Notes under the pieces: generated by a model
Told to the model about the DNA's origin: nothing
Databases searched by the model: none
What the model saw: only the letters and a program-made list of their open reading frames with translations
Position numbers and translations under genes: made by a program
Source of the DNA: CAJBVG01 sp943372995
GTDB lineage: Bacteria; Bacteroidota; Bacteroidia; Sphingobacteriales; Sphingobacteriaceae
DNA length: 64,000 bases
Reading direction: 5' to 3'
NCBI GenBank assembly: GCA_943372995.1
Contig: CALSAQ010000002.1
Coordinates: 434,001 to 498,000, forward strand
Shown here: piece by piece, positions 53,260-62,790 of the stretch
How positions within the stretch are numbered: the stretch's first letter is position 1
Layout: each line of letters begins with the position of its first letter

Positions 53260-55806
53260 ATGGAAGCTAAATTTTCACCAAGGGTAAAAGACGTGATCTC
53301 ATACAGCAGGGAAGAAGCCTTGCGATTGGGTCACGATTATATAGGAGCCGAACACCTTTTGTTGGGTTTGATTAGAGAAGGAGATGGTGTGGCTATAAAG
53401 GTTATCAAATCGTTAGGAATTGATACCTCTCGTTTACGTAAATCAGTAGAAGATGCTGTTAGAGGCACTTCTGGAACAAACGTGAACTTGGGTAATATTC
53501 CATTAACTAAACAGGCCGAAAAGGTTTTGAAAATTACTTATCTAGAAGCTAAGATTTTCAAAAGTGAGGTTATAGGTACTGAGCATTTATTGTTATCTAT
53601 TTTAAGAGATGAAGATAATATTGCTTCTCAAATCTTATCACAGTTTAATGTCAACTACGAAGTGTTTAAAGCACAATTAGAAAACTTTAAATTGAATCCG
53701 AGTGCAGAGGCTCCTCAGAATCCAGCTGGCGACGACGATTACAAAGAAGAAGAAAATTATTCGACACCTAAAAAACCTACTGATGCTAAATCTAAAACTC
53801 CAGTTTTAGATAATTTCGGTAGAGATTTAACACGTGCTGCCGAAGAGGGTAAACTCGATCCTATTGTTGGTCGTGAAAAAGAAATAGAACGTGTTTCACA
53901 AATTTTATCACGTCGTAAAAAAAATAATCCAATTTTAATTGGAGAGCCAGGTGTAGGTAAATCAGCTATTGCAGAAGGTTTAGCTTTACGAATTGTACAA
54001 AGAAAAGTATCTCGTGTACTCTTTAATAAAAGAGTGGTGACGCTTGATTTAGCTTCATTAGTAGCGGGTACAAAATACCGTGGTCAGTTCGAAGAGCGAA
54101 TGAAAGCGGTGATGAACGAATTAGAAAAATCGCCTGATGTAATTCTATTTATCGATGAGATTCATACTATTGTTGGCGCTGGTGGAGCTTCGGGTTCATT
54201 AGATGCATCGAACATGTTTAAACCCGCATTAGCTCGTGGCGAAATTCAATGCATTGGTGCAACTACATTAGACGAATACCGTCAGTACATAGAGAAAGAT
54301 GGAGCACTAGATCGTCGTTTCCAAAAAGTGTTGGTTGATCCAGCAACTCCTGAAGAAACAGTAATCATACTAAATAACATTAAAGAGAAATACGAAGAAC
54401 ATCATAATGTTACTTACACTCCAGAAGCAATTGAAGCTTGTGTGTTTTTAACTACACGTTATATGAGCGATCGTTTCCTACCAGATAAAGCAATTGATGC
54501 ATTAGATGAAGCAGGTTCAAGAGTTCACATTACGAATATTCACGTACCTCAAAATATTATCGACATCGAGCAAAAAATCGAAGAGATAAAAGTAGAGAAA
54601 AACAAAGTTGTTCGTTCTCAAAAATATGAAGAGGCTGCAAAACTTCGCGATACAGAAAAGCAACTATTAGAACAATTAGATACTGCTAAAGCAGAATGGG
54701 AAGCAGAAACTAAAACTCGTAGATATACGGTAACCGAAGAGAATGTAGCTGATGTGGTATCTATGATGACAGGTATACCTGTTCAACGAGTTGGACAAAC
54801 AGATAGCCAACGTTTATTGGCGATGGCCGACGAATTGAAAGGTAAAATTATTGGTCAGGATGATGCAATATTAAAACTATCAAAAGCTATTCGTAGAACA
54901 CGTGCAGGATTAAAAGATCCTAAAAAACCAATCGGATCATTTATCTTCTTAGGTCCTACAGGTGTAGGTAAAACTGAATTAGCTAAAACATTAGCGAGAT
55001 TTATGTTCGAAAGCGAAGATTCATTGATTCGTATCGACATGAGTGAGTATATGGAGAAATTTGCCATCTCTCGTTTAGTTGGTGCGCCTCCAGGATATGT
55101 GGGTTATGAAGAAGGTGGACAATTAACAGAAAAAGTTCGTCGTAAACCATATTCAGTTATTTTATTAGACGAAATAGAGAAAGCACATCCAGATGTGTTC
55201 AATATTCTTCTTCAAGTTCTTGATGACGGTATATTAACCGATAGCTTAGGTCGTAAAGTTGATTTTAGAAATACAATCATCATCATGACATCGAACATTG
55301 GTTCACGTCAATTAAAAGATTTCGGACAAGGTGTCGGATTTACTACTAATGCTAAAGCTATTCAAGCAGAAACAAATGCTAGAAGTGTAATAGAAACAGC
55401 ATTAAAGAGAGCCTTTGCTCCTGAGTTCTTAAATCGTATTGATGATGTGATTGTATTTAACTCGTTGAAACGTGAAGATATTTTCCAAATTATCGACATC
55501 GAACTAAAAGAATTATTTGGAAGATTAAGTGGAATGGGATATCAAGTGAGATTAACTGAGGCTGCAAAAGATTACATAGCTGATAAAGGATTCGACGCTA
55601 ATTTTGGAGCTCGCCCGTTAAACAGAGCGATACAGAAATACCTTGAAGACCCAATTGCAGAGGAAATATTAAAAGGGGAATTACAAGAAGGGGATACTTT
55701 AGAAGTTGATTTTAACAAAGAAAAAGAGGAAATAACAGTTAAGATTGCAAAACCCGAAAAACCAAAAAGAAAAAAGAAAGAAGAAGATGAAAATCCTGCT
55801 TCTTAA
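53260..55806 (+). CDS. clpC: ATP-dependent Clp protease ATP-binding subunit ClpC
   Basis: 848 residues from the ATG at 53260 (MEAKFSPRVKDV). Two Clp-N repeats (about 3-145), first AAA domain with GEPGVGKS, a UVR-containing middle region (EEAAKLRDTEKQL), second AAA domain with GPTGVGKTE and the ClpP-binding loop (GQGVGFTTN). The UVR motif and length define ClpC rather than ClpA/ClpB. It unfolds substrates for the ClpP protease. A TTG start at 53182 would add 26 residues of poor quality and is rejected. The C-terminal tail is lysine rich. Confidence 0.93.
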   Translation: MEAKFSPRVKDVISYSREEALRLGHDYIGAEHLLLGLIREGDGVAIKVIKSLGIDTSRLRKSVEDAVRGTSGTNVNLGNIPLTKQAEKVLKITYLEAKIFKSEVIGTEHLLLSILRDEDNIASQILSQFNVNYEVFKAQLENFKLNPSAEAPQNPAGDDDYKEEENYSTPKKPTDAKSKTPVLDNFGRDLTRAAEEGKLDPIVGREKEIERVSQILSRRKKNNPILIGEPGVGKSAIAEGLALRIVQRKVSRVLFNKRVVTLDLASLVAGTKYRGQFEERMKAVMNELEKSPDVILFIDEIHTIVGAGGASGSLDASNMFKPALARGEIQCIGATTLDEYRQYIEKDGALDRRFQKVLVDPATPEETVIILNNIKEKYEEHHNVTYTPEAIEACVFLTTRYMSDRFLPDKAIDALDEAGSRVHITNIHVPQNIIDIEQKIEEIKVEKNKVVRSQKYEEAAKLRDTEKQLLEQLDTAKAEWEAETKTRRYTVTEENVADVVSMMTGIPVQRVGQTDSQRLLAMADELKGKIIGQDDAILKLSKAIRRTRAGLKDPKKPIGSFIFLGPTGVGKTELAKTLARFMFESEDSLIRIDMSEYMEKFAISRLVGAPPGYVGYEEGGQLTEKVRRKPYSVILLDEIEKAHPDVFNILLQVLDDGILTDSLGRKVDFRNTIIIMTSNIGSRQLKDFGQGVGFTTNAKAIQAETNARSVIETALKRAFAPEFLNRIDDVIVFNSLKREDIFQIIDIELKELFGRLSGMGYQVRLTEAAKDYIADKGFDANFGARPLNRAIQKYLEDPIAEEILKGELQEGDTLEVDFNKEKEEITVKIAKPEKPKRKKKEEDENPAS

Positions 55807-55812
55807 TACAGA

Positions 55813-55851
55813 AAAACAAAAAATCTCGAATATTTCGAGATTTTTTGTTTT
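55813..55851 (+). terminator. Strong intrinsic terminator after clpC
   Basis: An 18-bp perfect inverted repeat (55813-55830 and 55834-55851) with a three-base loop. It has GC-poor outer and AATCTCGAA inner parts, A-rich left arm and T-rich right arm, so it would act in both directions. Confidence 0.9.
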
Positions 55852-55883
55852 ATACCCAACCTATCCTTACCCACTTACGTCTA

Positions 55884-55891
55884 TACTTTTG
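55884..55891 (+). promoter_or_regulatory. TACTTTTG -7 element for the PKD protein
   Basis: Perfect TAnnTTTG match 26 bases before the ATG at 55918; no clear -33 TTG. Confidence 0.35.
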
Positions 55892-55917
55892 AAACAAACT
55901 CATTAAAATTGTAGATT

Positions 55918-57333
55918 ATGAAAAAAATTCTCCTTGCGTTATTCTTATTAATAGCTTCAAGCTATGGATTCGCACAAAACACAGTTACCGTCTCGGGTAC
56001 CTTTACCGACAATGGTCAGCCTAGAGCCAGAGAGTTAGTATATGTATACTACCACAGCTTAGACTCTAACACATCGCATTTATATGCAGACAGTGTATTT
56101 ACAGATTCTTCTGGATACTACCAAGTGTCTAAAAATTTACCAATAATTGTTTCTCAAGGATATGTTCGAGTGTACACTTCAGATTGTAATAATTCATTAC
56201 AAACCAAGCTCGATTATTTTAACCCTACTAGAAATAATATTGTATTAGATTTTACTTGTCCAACTGCAGGTTGTGCAAATTATTTCTACTATGCTATGGA
56301 TACTGCCAATGGAAGTAATTTTAATGTGTATTTCCAATCAGGAAATAACTTTGGTCCAAATACTACTTACTCTTGGTCTTTTGGAGATGGTGGTACTGGC
56401 GTAGGTCTATATGCTTCACATGTTTACACTCAACCAGGAGTTTATCCAGTTTGTCTAACTACTACAAACACGATGACAAATTGCACAAATGTGTATTGCG
56501 ATTCTATAACAGTATCTAATTTCAATTTCTCTTGTTACGTAAGCTTTAGTGGTTATTCAAGTATCGTAGATTTAAGCGTGGCCTTTACAGGATATACTAA
56601 AGGTAGTCCGAATGCTACATTATATTGGGATTTTGGAGATAACACTACAGGAGTGGGTAATTCTATTGTACATACTTATGCTTCAGCTGGAATGTATAAT
56701 GTTTGTGTAACCTTAGTTGATTCAGTAAATAATTGCATGAGCTCATATTGCAATTTAGTTCAAGCAGGAATTGTACTTGTTGATCCATGCTCTGCAGAAT
56801 TTAAAATGTTTATGTTGCCAGATTCTATTCAACCTGGAGCGTCTACGGTATATTTCTCATTGGTAACGAATAATCCAGGAGCAAATGGCTATTGGTCGTT
56901 TGGTGATGGAAATACAGGGGTTGGCCAAACTATTGTACATTCTTATGCTGCCCCAGGGACTTATAATATTATGGTAGTTGTGATTGATACTTCATTCTTC
57001 TGTACAGATACAGTTTATAAACAAGTATTAATCGATGGAGGCACTATGAAGATTTTAGGTGTAGATGGTGCCCAAAAATCATTTGAACTGAATTCAATAT
57101 TCCCTAACCCAGTTGCTGATCAATTAAATGTTTCGATTCGTTCAGAAGAAACACAAGAATTAGTAGTTCGTGTATTGGATTTAATGGGTAGAGTATTAGT
57201 ATCAACTCAAAACAAAACATCTATAGGAAACAATTTAGTGGAAATACCTACACATACACTAAATTCTGGAATGTATATTGTAGAAATAATTTCAAGCAAA
57301 GGAAAATCGGCTTCGAAGTTTATTAAAAATTAA
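55918..57333 (+). CDS. T9SS-secreted protein with three PKD domains
   Basis: 471 residues. Signal peptide (ending YGFAQ), an N-terminal beta-sandwich (about 22-115), three PKD domains with the hallmark WSFGDG, WDFGDN and WSFGDG (about 120-375), and a type IX sorting domain (about 390-471, with IFPNPVADQLNV and LNSGMYIVEI). Cysteine pairs in each PKD unit probably form disulphides. Likely a surface or secreted adhesion protein; no catalytic motif is seen. Confidence 0.82.
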   Translation: MKKILLALFLLIASSYGFAQNTVTVSGTFTDNGQPRARELVYVYYHSLDSNTSHLYADSVFTDSSGYYQVSKNLPIIVSQGYVRVYTSDCNNSLQTKLDYFNPTRNNIVLDFTCPTAGCANYFYYAMDTANGSNFNVYFQSGNNFGPNTTYSWSFGDGGTGVGLYASHVYTQPGVYPVCLTTTNTMTNCTNVYCDSITVSNFNFSCYVSFSGYSSIVDLSVAFTGYTKGSPNATLYWDFGDNTTGVGNSIVHTYASAGMYNVCVTLVDSVNNCMSSYCNLVQAGIVLVDPCSAEFKMFMLPDSIQPGASTVYFSLVTNNPGANGYWSFGDGNTGVGQTIVHSYAAPGTYNIMVVVIDTSFFCTDTVYKQVLIDGGTMKILGVDGAQKSFELNSIFPNPVADQLNVSIRSEETQELVVRVLDLMGRVLVSTQNKTSIGNNLVEIPTHTLNSGMYIVEIISSKGKSASKFIKN

Positions 57334-57349
57334 TATTGTAACATTTAAT

Positions 57350-57383
57350 ACTGAGACTCGGATTATACTGGGTCTCAGTTTTT
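57350..57383 (+). terminator. Intrinsic terminator between the PKD and sigma genes
   Basis: 10-bp stem (ACTGAGACTC 57350-57359 with GGGTCTCAGT 57370-57379, one G-T wobble), 10-base loop, T-run to 57383. It ends seven bases before the sigma gene ATG at 57390, so the sigma operon either starts elsewhere or is expressed by read-through. Confidence 0.8.
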
Positions 57384-57389
57384 CTATTT

Positions 57390-57956
57390 ATGCCAATTAA
57401 TAAAGAGCTTCTGAAGTCTTGTCTAGAAAAAGACAGAAGAGCGCAGCATTTACTTTATAAAGAATGCTTCTCGTTTTTAATGAGGGTTGGCTACCGCTAT
57501 GCAAGTGATAAAGAGGAGGCTGTATCGCTTCTAAATATGGCATTTTTAAAGATACTTACCCAGCTAGATAAATACACTGATGATATTCAATTTGAATACT
57601 GGGCGAAGAAGATTATGATTAATACGGTGATTGATGAGTATAGAAAGAAAAAAAGATATGAAGAGAAATTTGTAATAAAAGATTGGTCAGAAGAAATAGA
57701 ACAGAATTATTTTATAGATAAAGATAGGGCTGATAAGAAGTATGATTTAGAAGAGATTTTAAACTTAATAAAAACATTACCGAAAGCAACTCAAAATGTG
57801 TTTAACTTATTTGTTATCGATGGTTATTCTCATAAAGAAATCGCAGAGAAAATGGGCATCTCGGAGGGCACCTCTAAATGGCACTTGTCTGAAGCTAGAA
57901 AAACACTAATCAAGAAAATTGAATCTGGAGTAATCTCATTATTGTTAATTATATGA
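57390..57956 (+). CDS. ECF-type RNA polymerase sigma factor
   Basis: 188 residues. Region 2 (about 20-90) with EEAVSLLNMAFLKIL and FEYWAKKIMINTVIDEYRKK, and region 4 (about 125-180) with TLPKATQNVFNLFVIDGYSH and the helix-turn-helix KEIAEKMGISEGTSKWHL. Regions 1 and 3 are missing, defining an ECF sigma. The stop codon overlaps the next ATG (ATGA), so sigma and its probable anti-sigma are translationally coupled. No obvious target promoter could be identified. Confidence 0.9.
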   Translation: MPINKELLKSCLEKDRRAQHLLYKECFSFLMRVGYRYASDKEEAVSLLNMAFLKILTQLDKYTDDIQFEYWAKKIMINTVIDEYRKKKRYEEKFVIKDWSEEIEQNYFIDKDRADKKYDLEEILNLIKTLPKATQNVFNLFVIDGYSHKEIAEKMGISEGTSKWHLSEARKTLIKKIESGVISLLLII

Positions 57957-59107
57957 ATCAGAAAATACATATAGACCAATACATCAAAGAAAAAGTAGAA
58001 ATGCTTACTTTTTCTTATGAGGATAACTATTGGCTGGAGGCTGAGAAGTTAATTATCGATGCTGAGAAAAAGAAAAAGAGAAGATTTTTATTTTGGATTT
58101 TTTTAATTACATCGCTTAGTGTACTAGCCATATTTTTTGCTGTATTATCAAACCCACACAATAATCAACACATCCAACCAGAAAAAACAAATTATAACCT
58201 TAACAAACCTACATCTACCATAAATAAAGATACTGCTACTAATGTTAATCCAGACGAAAAGGAGAATCCAGTAGTGGAGCTGAAGAGGGAAAGTAAATCA
58301 ATATTTAAGCGTTTAAAAGTTTCTAAAAAGAGTAAAGAGAATGAAGAGAATGAAGTGAATAGAAGTGCTTTAGGAGATAGTACTTTGTTTAATAAAGAGC
58401 AGTTGTCAAGTAAACAATCAGATAGTTTAGCATCTGTTGAAATACTAAATAGTAATCAAATTGATGCACCACATGAGTATAATCTTTGGTTAACCGAAGA
58501 AGAAAATAAAAAGAAATTTAAAAAGAACAGGGCATTTATTGGTGTTAGTGTTGGTCCAACATTTAATGCAAAATTAGATCCCGCTTATTTTGCAAGCATC
58601 CATGTACAGAAAATGCTAAATAAGAGATGGTCTACTAGATTATCAACTCAACTAGTTGCTACTAAATTTCCTTATTTAAATTATAAGTACACGAAAACCG
58701 ATTATAGCTTTGGAGAGCGCATCACTAATAATGAAGTGCAATCTGAAATTGTTTATGGATTACAAGTCCCGCTTACATTACATTATCGTTTTTATAAATT
58801 TCACTCAGCATTTGTAGGCTTAGGATATACACGTTATTTGACTCAAAAAAATAAACTTATTTCGGAGTATCAAGGAGAAAAATCTGTTGAAAATGAGTAT
58901 GGTGTCTCTAAAGATATTAGAAAGAATAATGTTTGTGTTTCCTTGGGGTATGAAACTATTGTTTGGAGAAAATATCAGGTCGGTTTATCGGGCCAGTTGC
59001 CATTATTAAACCCTATTCTCACAAAACAAAAATCGACTGATAATTCTTTACAAACTTTCCCAGAAATGAAAGTTTATGTTCTTTATAATTTTATTAAGTT
59101 AAAATGA
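57953..59107 (+). CDS. Dual membrane-spanning anti-sigma-like protein (Dma-type)
   Basis: 384 residues. A charged N-terminal head (1-44, containing YEDNYWLEAEKLI) would lie in the cytoplasm and could bind the sigma factor. One membrane helix (about 45-65) follows, then a Ser/Asn/Lys-rich linker (about 67-185) able to cross the periplasm. From Ala194 to the end the sequence reads as a small outer-membrane barrel (AFIGVSVGPTFNAKL, AFVGLGYTRYL, ending VYVLYNFIKLK). This matches the Dma proteins described in Bacteroides thetaiotaomicron. Anti-sigma function is inferred from layout and coupling, not from a recognised anti-sigma domain. Confidence 0.7.
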   Translation: MNQKIHIDQYIKEKVEMLTFSYEDNYWLEAEKLIIDAEKKKKRRFLFWIFLITSLSVLAIFFAVLSNPHNNQHIQPEKTNYNLNKPTSTINKDTATNVNPDEKENPVVELKRESKSIFKRLKVSKKSKENEENEVNRSALGDSTLFNKEQLSSKQSDSLASVEILNSNQIDAPHEYNLWLTEEENKKKFKKNRAFIGVSVGPTFNAKLDPAYFASIHVQKMLNKRWSTRLSTQLVATKFPYLNYKYTKTDYSFGERITNNEVQSEIVYGLQVPLTLHYRFYKFHSAFVGLGYTRYLTQKNKLISEYQGEKSVENEYGVSKDIRKNNVCVSLGYETIVWRKYQVGLSGQLPLLNPILTKQKSTDNSLQTFPEMKVYVLYNFIKLK

Positions 59108-60225
59108 TGAAAAGGGTAATTGTATTATTTTATTTAGCTAGTTTGTTTTTATCATGTAAAGAACTGGAAGATCCGATATCTACAAAATCGGAACCAGTTT
59201 TCTATTTGAGAGGAAAGCTTAATAACGATAGTTTAAAATTCACTGCGGGAGATAGTGCTTATTACCACTTTACTGGTCATCAATTAGATCGTCAGAATAT
59301 ATACGAGTTCACATCGGAATTTAAGCAGACAAATTGTGTTAATTGTGATGATAAAATAAAAGTGACTATTCGTGCTCACGAAAAGAGCATTAATAAACCC
59401 ATAAATGTTTTTGATGCATTGGGTTTTGGGAGTTACGATTATTTGGAGAATGTTGTTCAGCCTTTTCATCGATTTATAAAATTTGAACCAGATACAACAC
59501 TTATACAGGTTGGATCTACCATTAATTTCTTTTGGGATTTTGGCGATGGGAATATCAGTACAGATGTAAAACCAGTACATTATTTTAATGGTGATGGAAT
59601 TTATAATGTTAGACTAGATTACAACAATGGAACTTGTGCAGGATCAATTACAAAGGAATTAGCAATACAATCGGATACAATTCATCCACTTTGCAAATCT
59701 GATTTCAATTATTTTATAGCAAATCAGAGAGAAGTATTATTTATTAGTGGAGATACAGTATATAATGGACAGTATCTATGGGATTTTGGTGATGGTAATA
59801 CATCCACAGAGCCAATACCTACTCATACTTATGCCGAAATTAAACCCTATTTAGTTACTTTATCTTTAAAACGTTTGACCTTAGGTTGTGGCTCTAGTGT
59901 GAGTAAAGTAATTGATCTTACAAAGATGACATGCCCAGTAACATTTAACTATGGTTTTACAAATACACCTAGTTTTGATACTGTAAATTATTCAGAAGTT
60001 TTAGTAGAGTATACCGCTAAGAATGGTGACTATTATCGATCAGATATTATGACTCAAAATCTTCCGGAATTTATTATTGATGAAGTAATGCCTTACGAGA
60101 ATAATGAGAGGAATGAAAAGACAGTTAGGTTTAAATTAAAATTCACTTGCGACTTGATGAATCAAGATGGTCAATCTATCAAGTTAAGAGGAATGGAAGG
60201 AAGGGTAGGGGTTTCCTACCCTTAA
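59104..60225 (+). CDS. PKD-domain lipoprotein
   Basis: 373 residues. Lipobox FLSC (lipidated Cys18), a beta-rich region (about 25-130), two PKD domains with FFWDFGDGN and YLWDFGDGN (about 135-280), and a C-terminal beta region. Start ATG overlaps the previous stop (ATGA), so the lipoprotein is coupled to the sigma/anti-sigma pair. It could be the ligand, sensor partner or main output of the system; this is inference. It ends five bases before the convergent fabI stop, and its final codons form a hairpin. Confidence 0.75.
   Translation: MMKRVIVLFYLASLFLSCKELEDPISTKSEPVFYLRGKLNNDSLKFTAGDSAYYHFTGHQLDRQNIYEFTSEFKQTNCVNCDDKIKVTIRAHEKSINKPINVFDALGFGSYDYLENVVQPFHRFIKFEPDTTLIQVGSTINFFWDFGDGNISTDVKPVHYFNGDGIYNVRLDYNNGTCAGSITKELAIQSDTIHPLCKSDFNYFIANQREVLFISGDTVYNGQYLWDFGDGNTSTEPIPTHTYAEIKPYLVTLSLKRLTLGCGSSVSKVIDLTKMTCPVTFNYGFTNTPSFDTVNYSEVLVEYTAKNGDYYRSDIMTQNLPEFIIDEVMPYENNERNEKTVRFKLKFTCDLMNQDGQSIKLRGMEGRVGVSYP
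60201..60223 (+). terminator. Hairpin inside the lipoprotein 3' end
   Basis: 9-bp stem (AAGGGTAGG 60201-60209, CCTACCCTT 60215-60223) with a five-base loop, overlapping the last codons and stop. The following sequence is T-rich but not a clean T-run, so termination is only possible. Confidence 0.4.
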
Positions 60226-60229
60226 GTAT

Positions 60230-61042
60230 TTATTTTCCTAATGATTCAATAACTTCAGGACTCACCCCAGTATAGGAGAATCCACCATCATGAAACAGAT
60301 TTTGCATGGTAACCATTTTTGTAAGATCTGAGAACATGGTGATGCAATAGTCGGCACATTGATCAGCACTGGCATTTCCTAATGGCGACATCTTATCAGC
60401 ATAAGAATAAAATCCATCAAATCCTTTTACTCCCGAACCAGCAGTAGTATAGGTTGGCGACTGTGATATAGAGTTTACTCTTACATGGCGATGTTTGCCA
60501 TAATGATAACCGAAGCTACGAGTGATAGATTCTAACAATGCTTTAGCATCGGCCATATCATTGTAATCGGGGAATACACGTTGTGCGGCAATATAGGTTA
60601 ATGCTACTACAGAACCCCAATCGTTGATGGCATCTAATTTCCAAGCAGTTTGTAAAACACGATGTAACGACATGGCAGAAATGTCAAATCCCTTGTGCAT
60701 GAAATCGTGATTTGCTTCGGTATAATGAATTCCTTTACGAACATTTACGCTCATTCCTACAGAGTGTAAAACGAAATCAATTTTACCACCTAATACTTCC
60801 ATGGATTTTGTAAAAAGTAAATTTAAATCGTCCATGTTTGTAACATCTGCTGGAATAATCTCCGCATTACATTCAGCAGCTAAAGCATTCATTTCGCCCA
60901 TACGCAAAGCTATTGGAGCATTAGTTAATGTTATTTTAGCACCTTCTTGAACTGCTCTTTGAGCTACTTTCCAAGCAATAGAGCTTTCATTTAAGGCTCC
61001 AAAAATAATTCCTCTTTTTCCAGCTAATAAGTTATACGACAT
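60230..61042 (-). CDS. fabI: Enoyl-[acyl-carrier-protein] reductase (NADH)
   Basis: 270 residues. Last step of each fatty-acid elongation cycle. The FabI-type nucleotide motif reads GIIFGALNESSIAWKVA, and the catalytic Tyr and Lys are in YNDMADAK (spacing Tyr-x6-Lys, typical of FabI and not of ordinary SDRs). SISQSPTYTTAGSGV and FHDGGFSYTG are also typical. It starts 27 bases after recN. Confidence 0.93.
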   Translation of the reverse strand: MSYNLLAGKRGIIFGALNESSIAWKVAQRAVQEGAKITLTNAPIALRMGEMNALAAECNAEIIPADVTNMDDLNLLFTKSMEVLGGKIDFVLHSVGMSVNVRKGIHYTEANHDFMHKGFDISAMSLHRVLQTAWKLDAINDWGSVVALTYIAAQRVFPDYNDMADAKALLESITRSFGYHYGKHRHVRVNSISQSPTYTTAGSGVKGFDGFYSYADKMSPLGNASADQCADYCITMFSDLTKMVTMQNLFHDGGFSYTGVSPEVIESLGK

Positions 61043-61069
61043 ATTTTTGTTGGTTTGTATAATGTGATA

Positions 61070-62728
61070 TTAATTTAATCTTAATAATTCTTTTGCGTTC
61101 TCTAGTGCACCAGCGGTAGGGTTATCGCCACTTAACATTTTCGCAATTTCTACAATTCTTTCATTCGAATCTAACTCCTTAATTTTTGTTGCGGTTTCTT
61201 TTGCACTATGGTCTTTGTAAACATAATAGTGATGAGTTCCCAAACCTGCAATTTGTGGTAAATGAGTAATGCTGATTACTTGTAAATTGTTTGCCAATTG
61301 TTTCATAATCGCACCCATTTTTAAAGCCACTTCACCCGATACTCCAGTGTCTATCTCATCGAAAATAATAGTTGGTAATTTTTCTTTTTGAGCAAGTAAA
61401 GATTTTATGCATAGCATTAACCTAGATAACTCCCCACCAGATGCAACTTTACTAATACTTTCTGGTTTCTGACCTTTATTCGCGGAGAATAAAAATTGGA
61501 TATCATCAAAGCCTTCTTTATGTAATTCAGTTGATGTAGAATGTTCAATTTCTAGTTGAGCATTTGGTATGCCAAGTTCTTTTAAGTTGGAGGTAATATC
61601 TTTTACTACATAGTCGAAACTTTTCTGTCTGTTTTTAGATAATTCCTTAGCCATCTTCTGCAATAACTCTTCTGTATTTACAATATCTTTCTGCAGTCTT
61701 TGTATATGTTCGTCTTGGTTATCAAATTGAAGCAACTTTTCGTCTAATGATGCTTGTATGGATAATAATTCTGAAATATTTTCTACTCTATGTTTATGTT
61801 GTAAGCGATAAATTAAATCAAGGCGTTCCTGAATAATCTGTAGTCGCTCTGGATTTATTTGTGTTTGTTGAGCAACTTCTTCAATTTCTGATGCAATATC
61901 TTTAGTTTCTATTAAAATACTTTTCAAACGATTGCTTATTTTTTCGAATGAAGGGTTTATTTTCTCTAGCGCGACTATTTGTTGGTTAATGATTTTAAAT
62001 TGATCTATAACAGAATTTTCAGAGCTTTGAAGAGCAACATCTATTTGCGAAAGTTTTAATTGGATCTCTTCAGCATGAGTAAGTAGCTCTTGTTCCGATT
62101 CAAGTGCATTCTGCTCATCTTGTTTTAATTCTGCCTGATGCAATTCATCAAATTGAAATTTAATATAATCTTGCTCTTTTAAGGCAGAGTCGAAATCAAT
62201 CTGTAGCTGTTTGAGTTGTTTTATTTTAGACTGATAATCCAAGAATAAAGATTGGTATTTATTGAGTAAATCTTTATGATTTGCAACACTATCGATTACA
62301 TGTAATTGATAACTTTTTGAGTTTAATAAAAGAGTTTCGTGCTGTGAATGGATATCCACTAATTGTTCGCCAAGTTGTTTTAACAATTGAATGTTTACAG
62401 GAGTATCGTTAATAAATCCCCTTGATTTCCCATCTGTTGAAATTTCCCTGCGAATAATGCAATGTTCATCATAGTCGAGGTCCGCTTCTTTAAAGAAATT
62501 TTCAAGAGAGAATTCATTTAGTTTGAAATGACCTTCTATGATACATTTTTTCTGATTGTTCTTTAAGCTTTTAGAATCGAAGCGTTGCCCGAGTAATAAT
62601 CCTAAAGCGCCAAGTATAATTGATTTTCCAGCACCAGTTTCACCAGTCATAATGTTAAAACCAGCGTGAAGCTCTAGCTCTAAATCGTCGATAATCGCAA
62701 AGTTTTTAATGATGAGTTTCCGTAACAT
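61070..62728 (-). CDS. recN: DNA repair protein RecN
   Basis: 552 residues, SMC-like ATPase for double-strand break repair. Walker A is GETGAGKS (29-36), the long middle is coiled coil (about 150-360), and the C-terminal head has VASGGELSRLMLCIKSLLA and Walker B TIIFDEIDTGVSG. Length and motifs are normal. It follows porD by 62 bases. Confidence 0.93.
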   Translation of the reverse strand: MLRKLIIKNFAIIDDLELELHAGFNIMTGETGAGKSIILGALGLLLGQRFDSKSLKNNQKKCIIEGHFKLNEFSLENFFKEADLDYDEHCIIRREISTDGKSRGFINDTPVNIQLLKQLGEQLVDIHSQHETLLLNSKSYQLHVIDSVANHKDLLNKYQSLFLDYQSKIKQLKQLQIDFDSALKEQDYIKFQFDELHQAELKQDEQNALESEQELLTHAEEIQLKLSQIDVALQSSENSVIDQFKIINQQIVALEKINPSFEKISNRLKSILIETKDIASEIEEVAQQTQINPERLQIIQERLDLIYRLQHKHRVENISELLSIQASLDEKLLQFDNQDEHIQRLQKDIVNTEELLQKMAKELSKNRQKSFDYVVKDITSNLKELGIPNAQLEIEHSTSTELHKEGFDDIQFLFSANKGQKPESISKVASGGELSRLMLCIKSLLAQKEKLPTIIFDEIDTGVSGEVALKMGAIMKQLANNLQVISITHLPQIAGLGTHHYYVYKDHSAKETATKIKELDSNERIVEIAKMLSGDNPTAGALENAKELLRLN

Positions 62729-62790
62729 AGCACAATCAATTTCAATGCTAAATTAATGGAAATTATGGATAAAAAAACGACTAATTGAAC

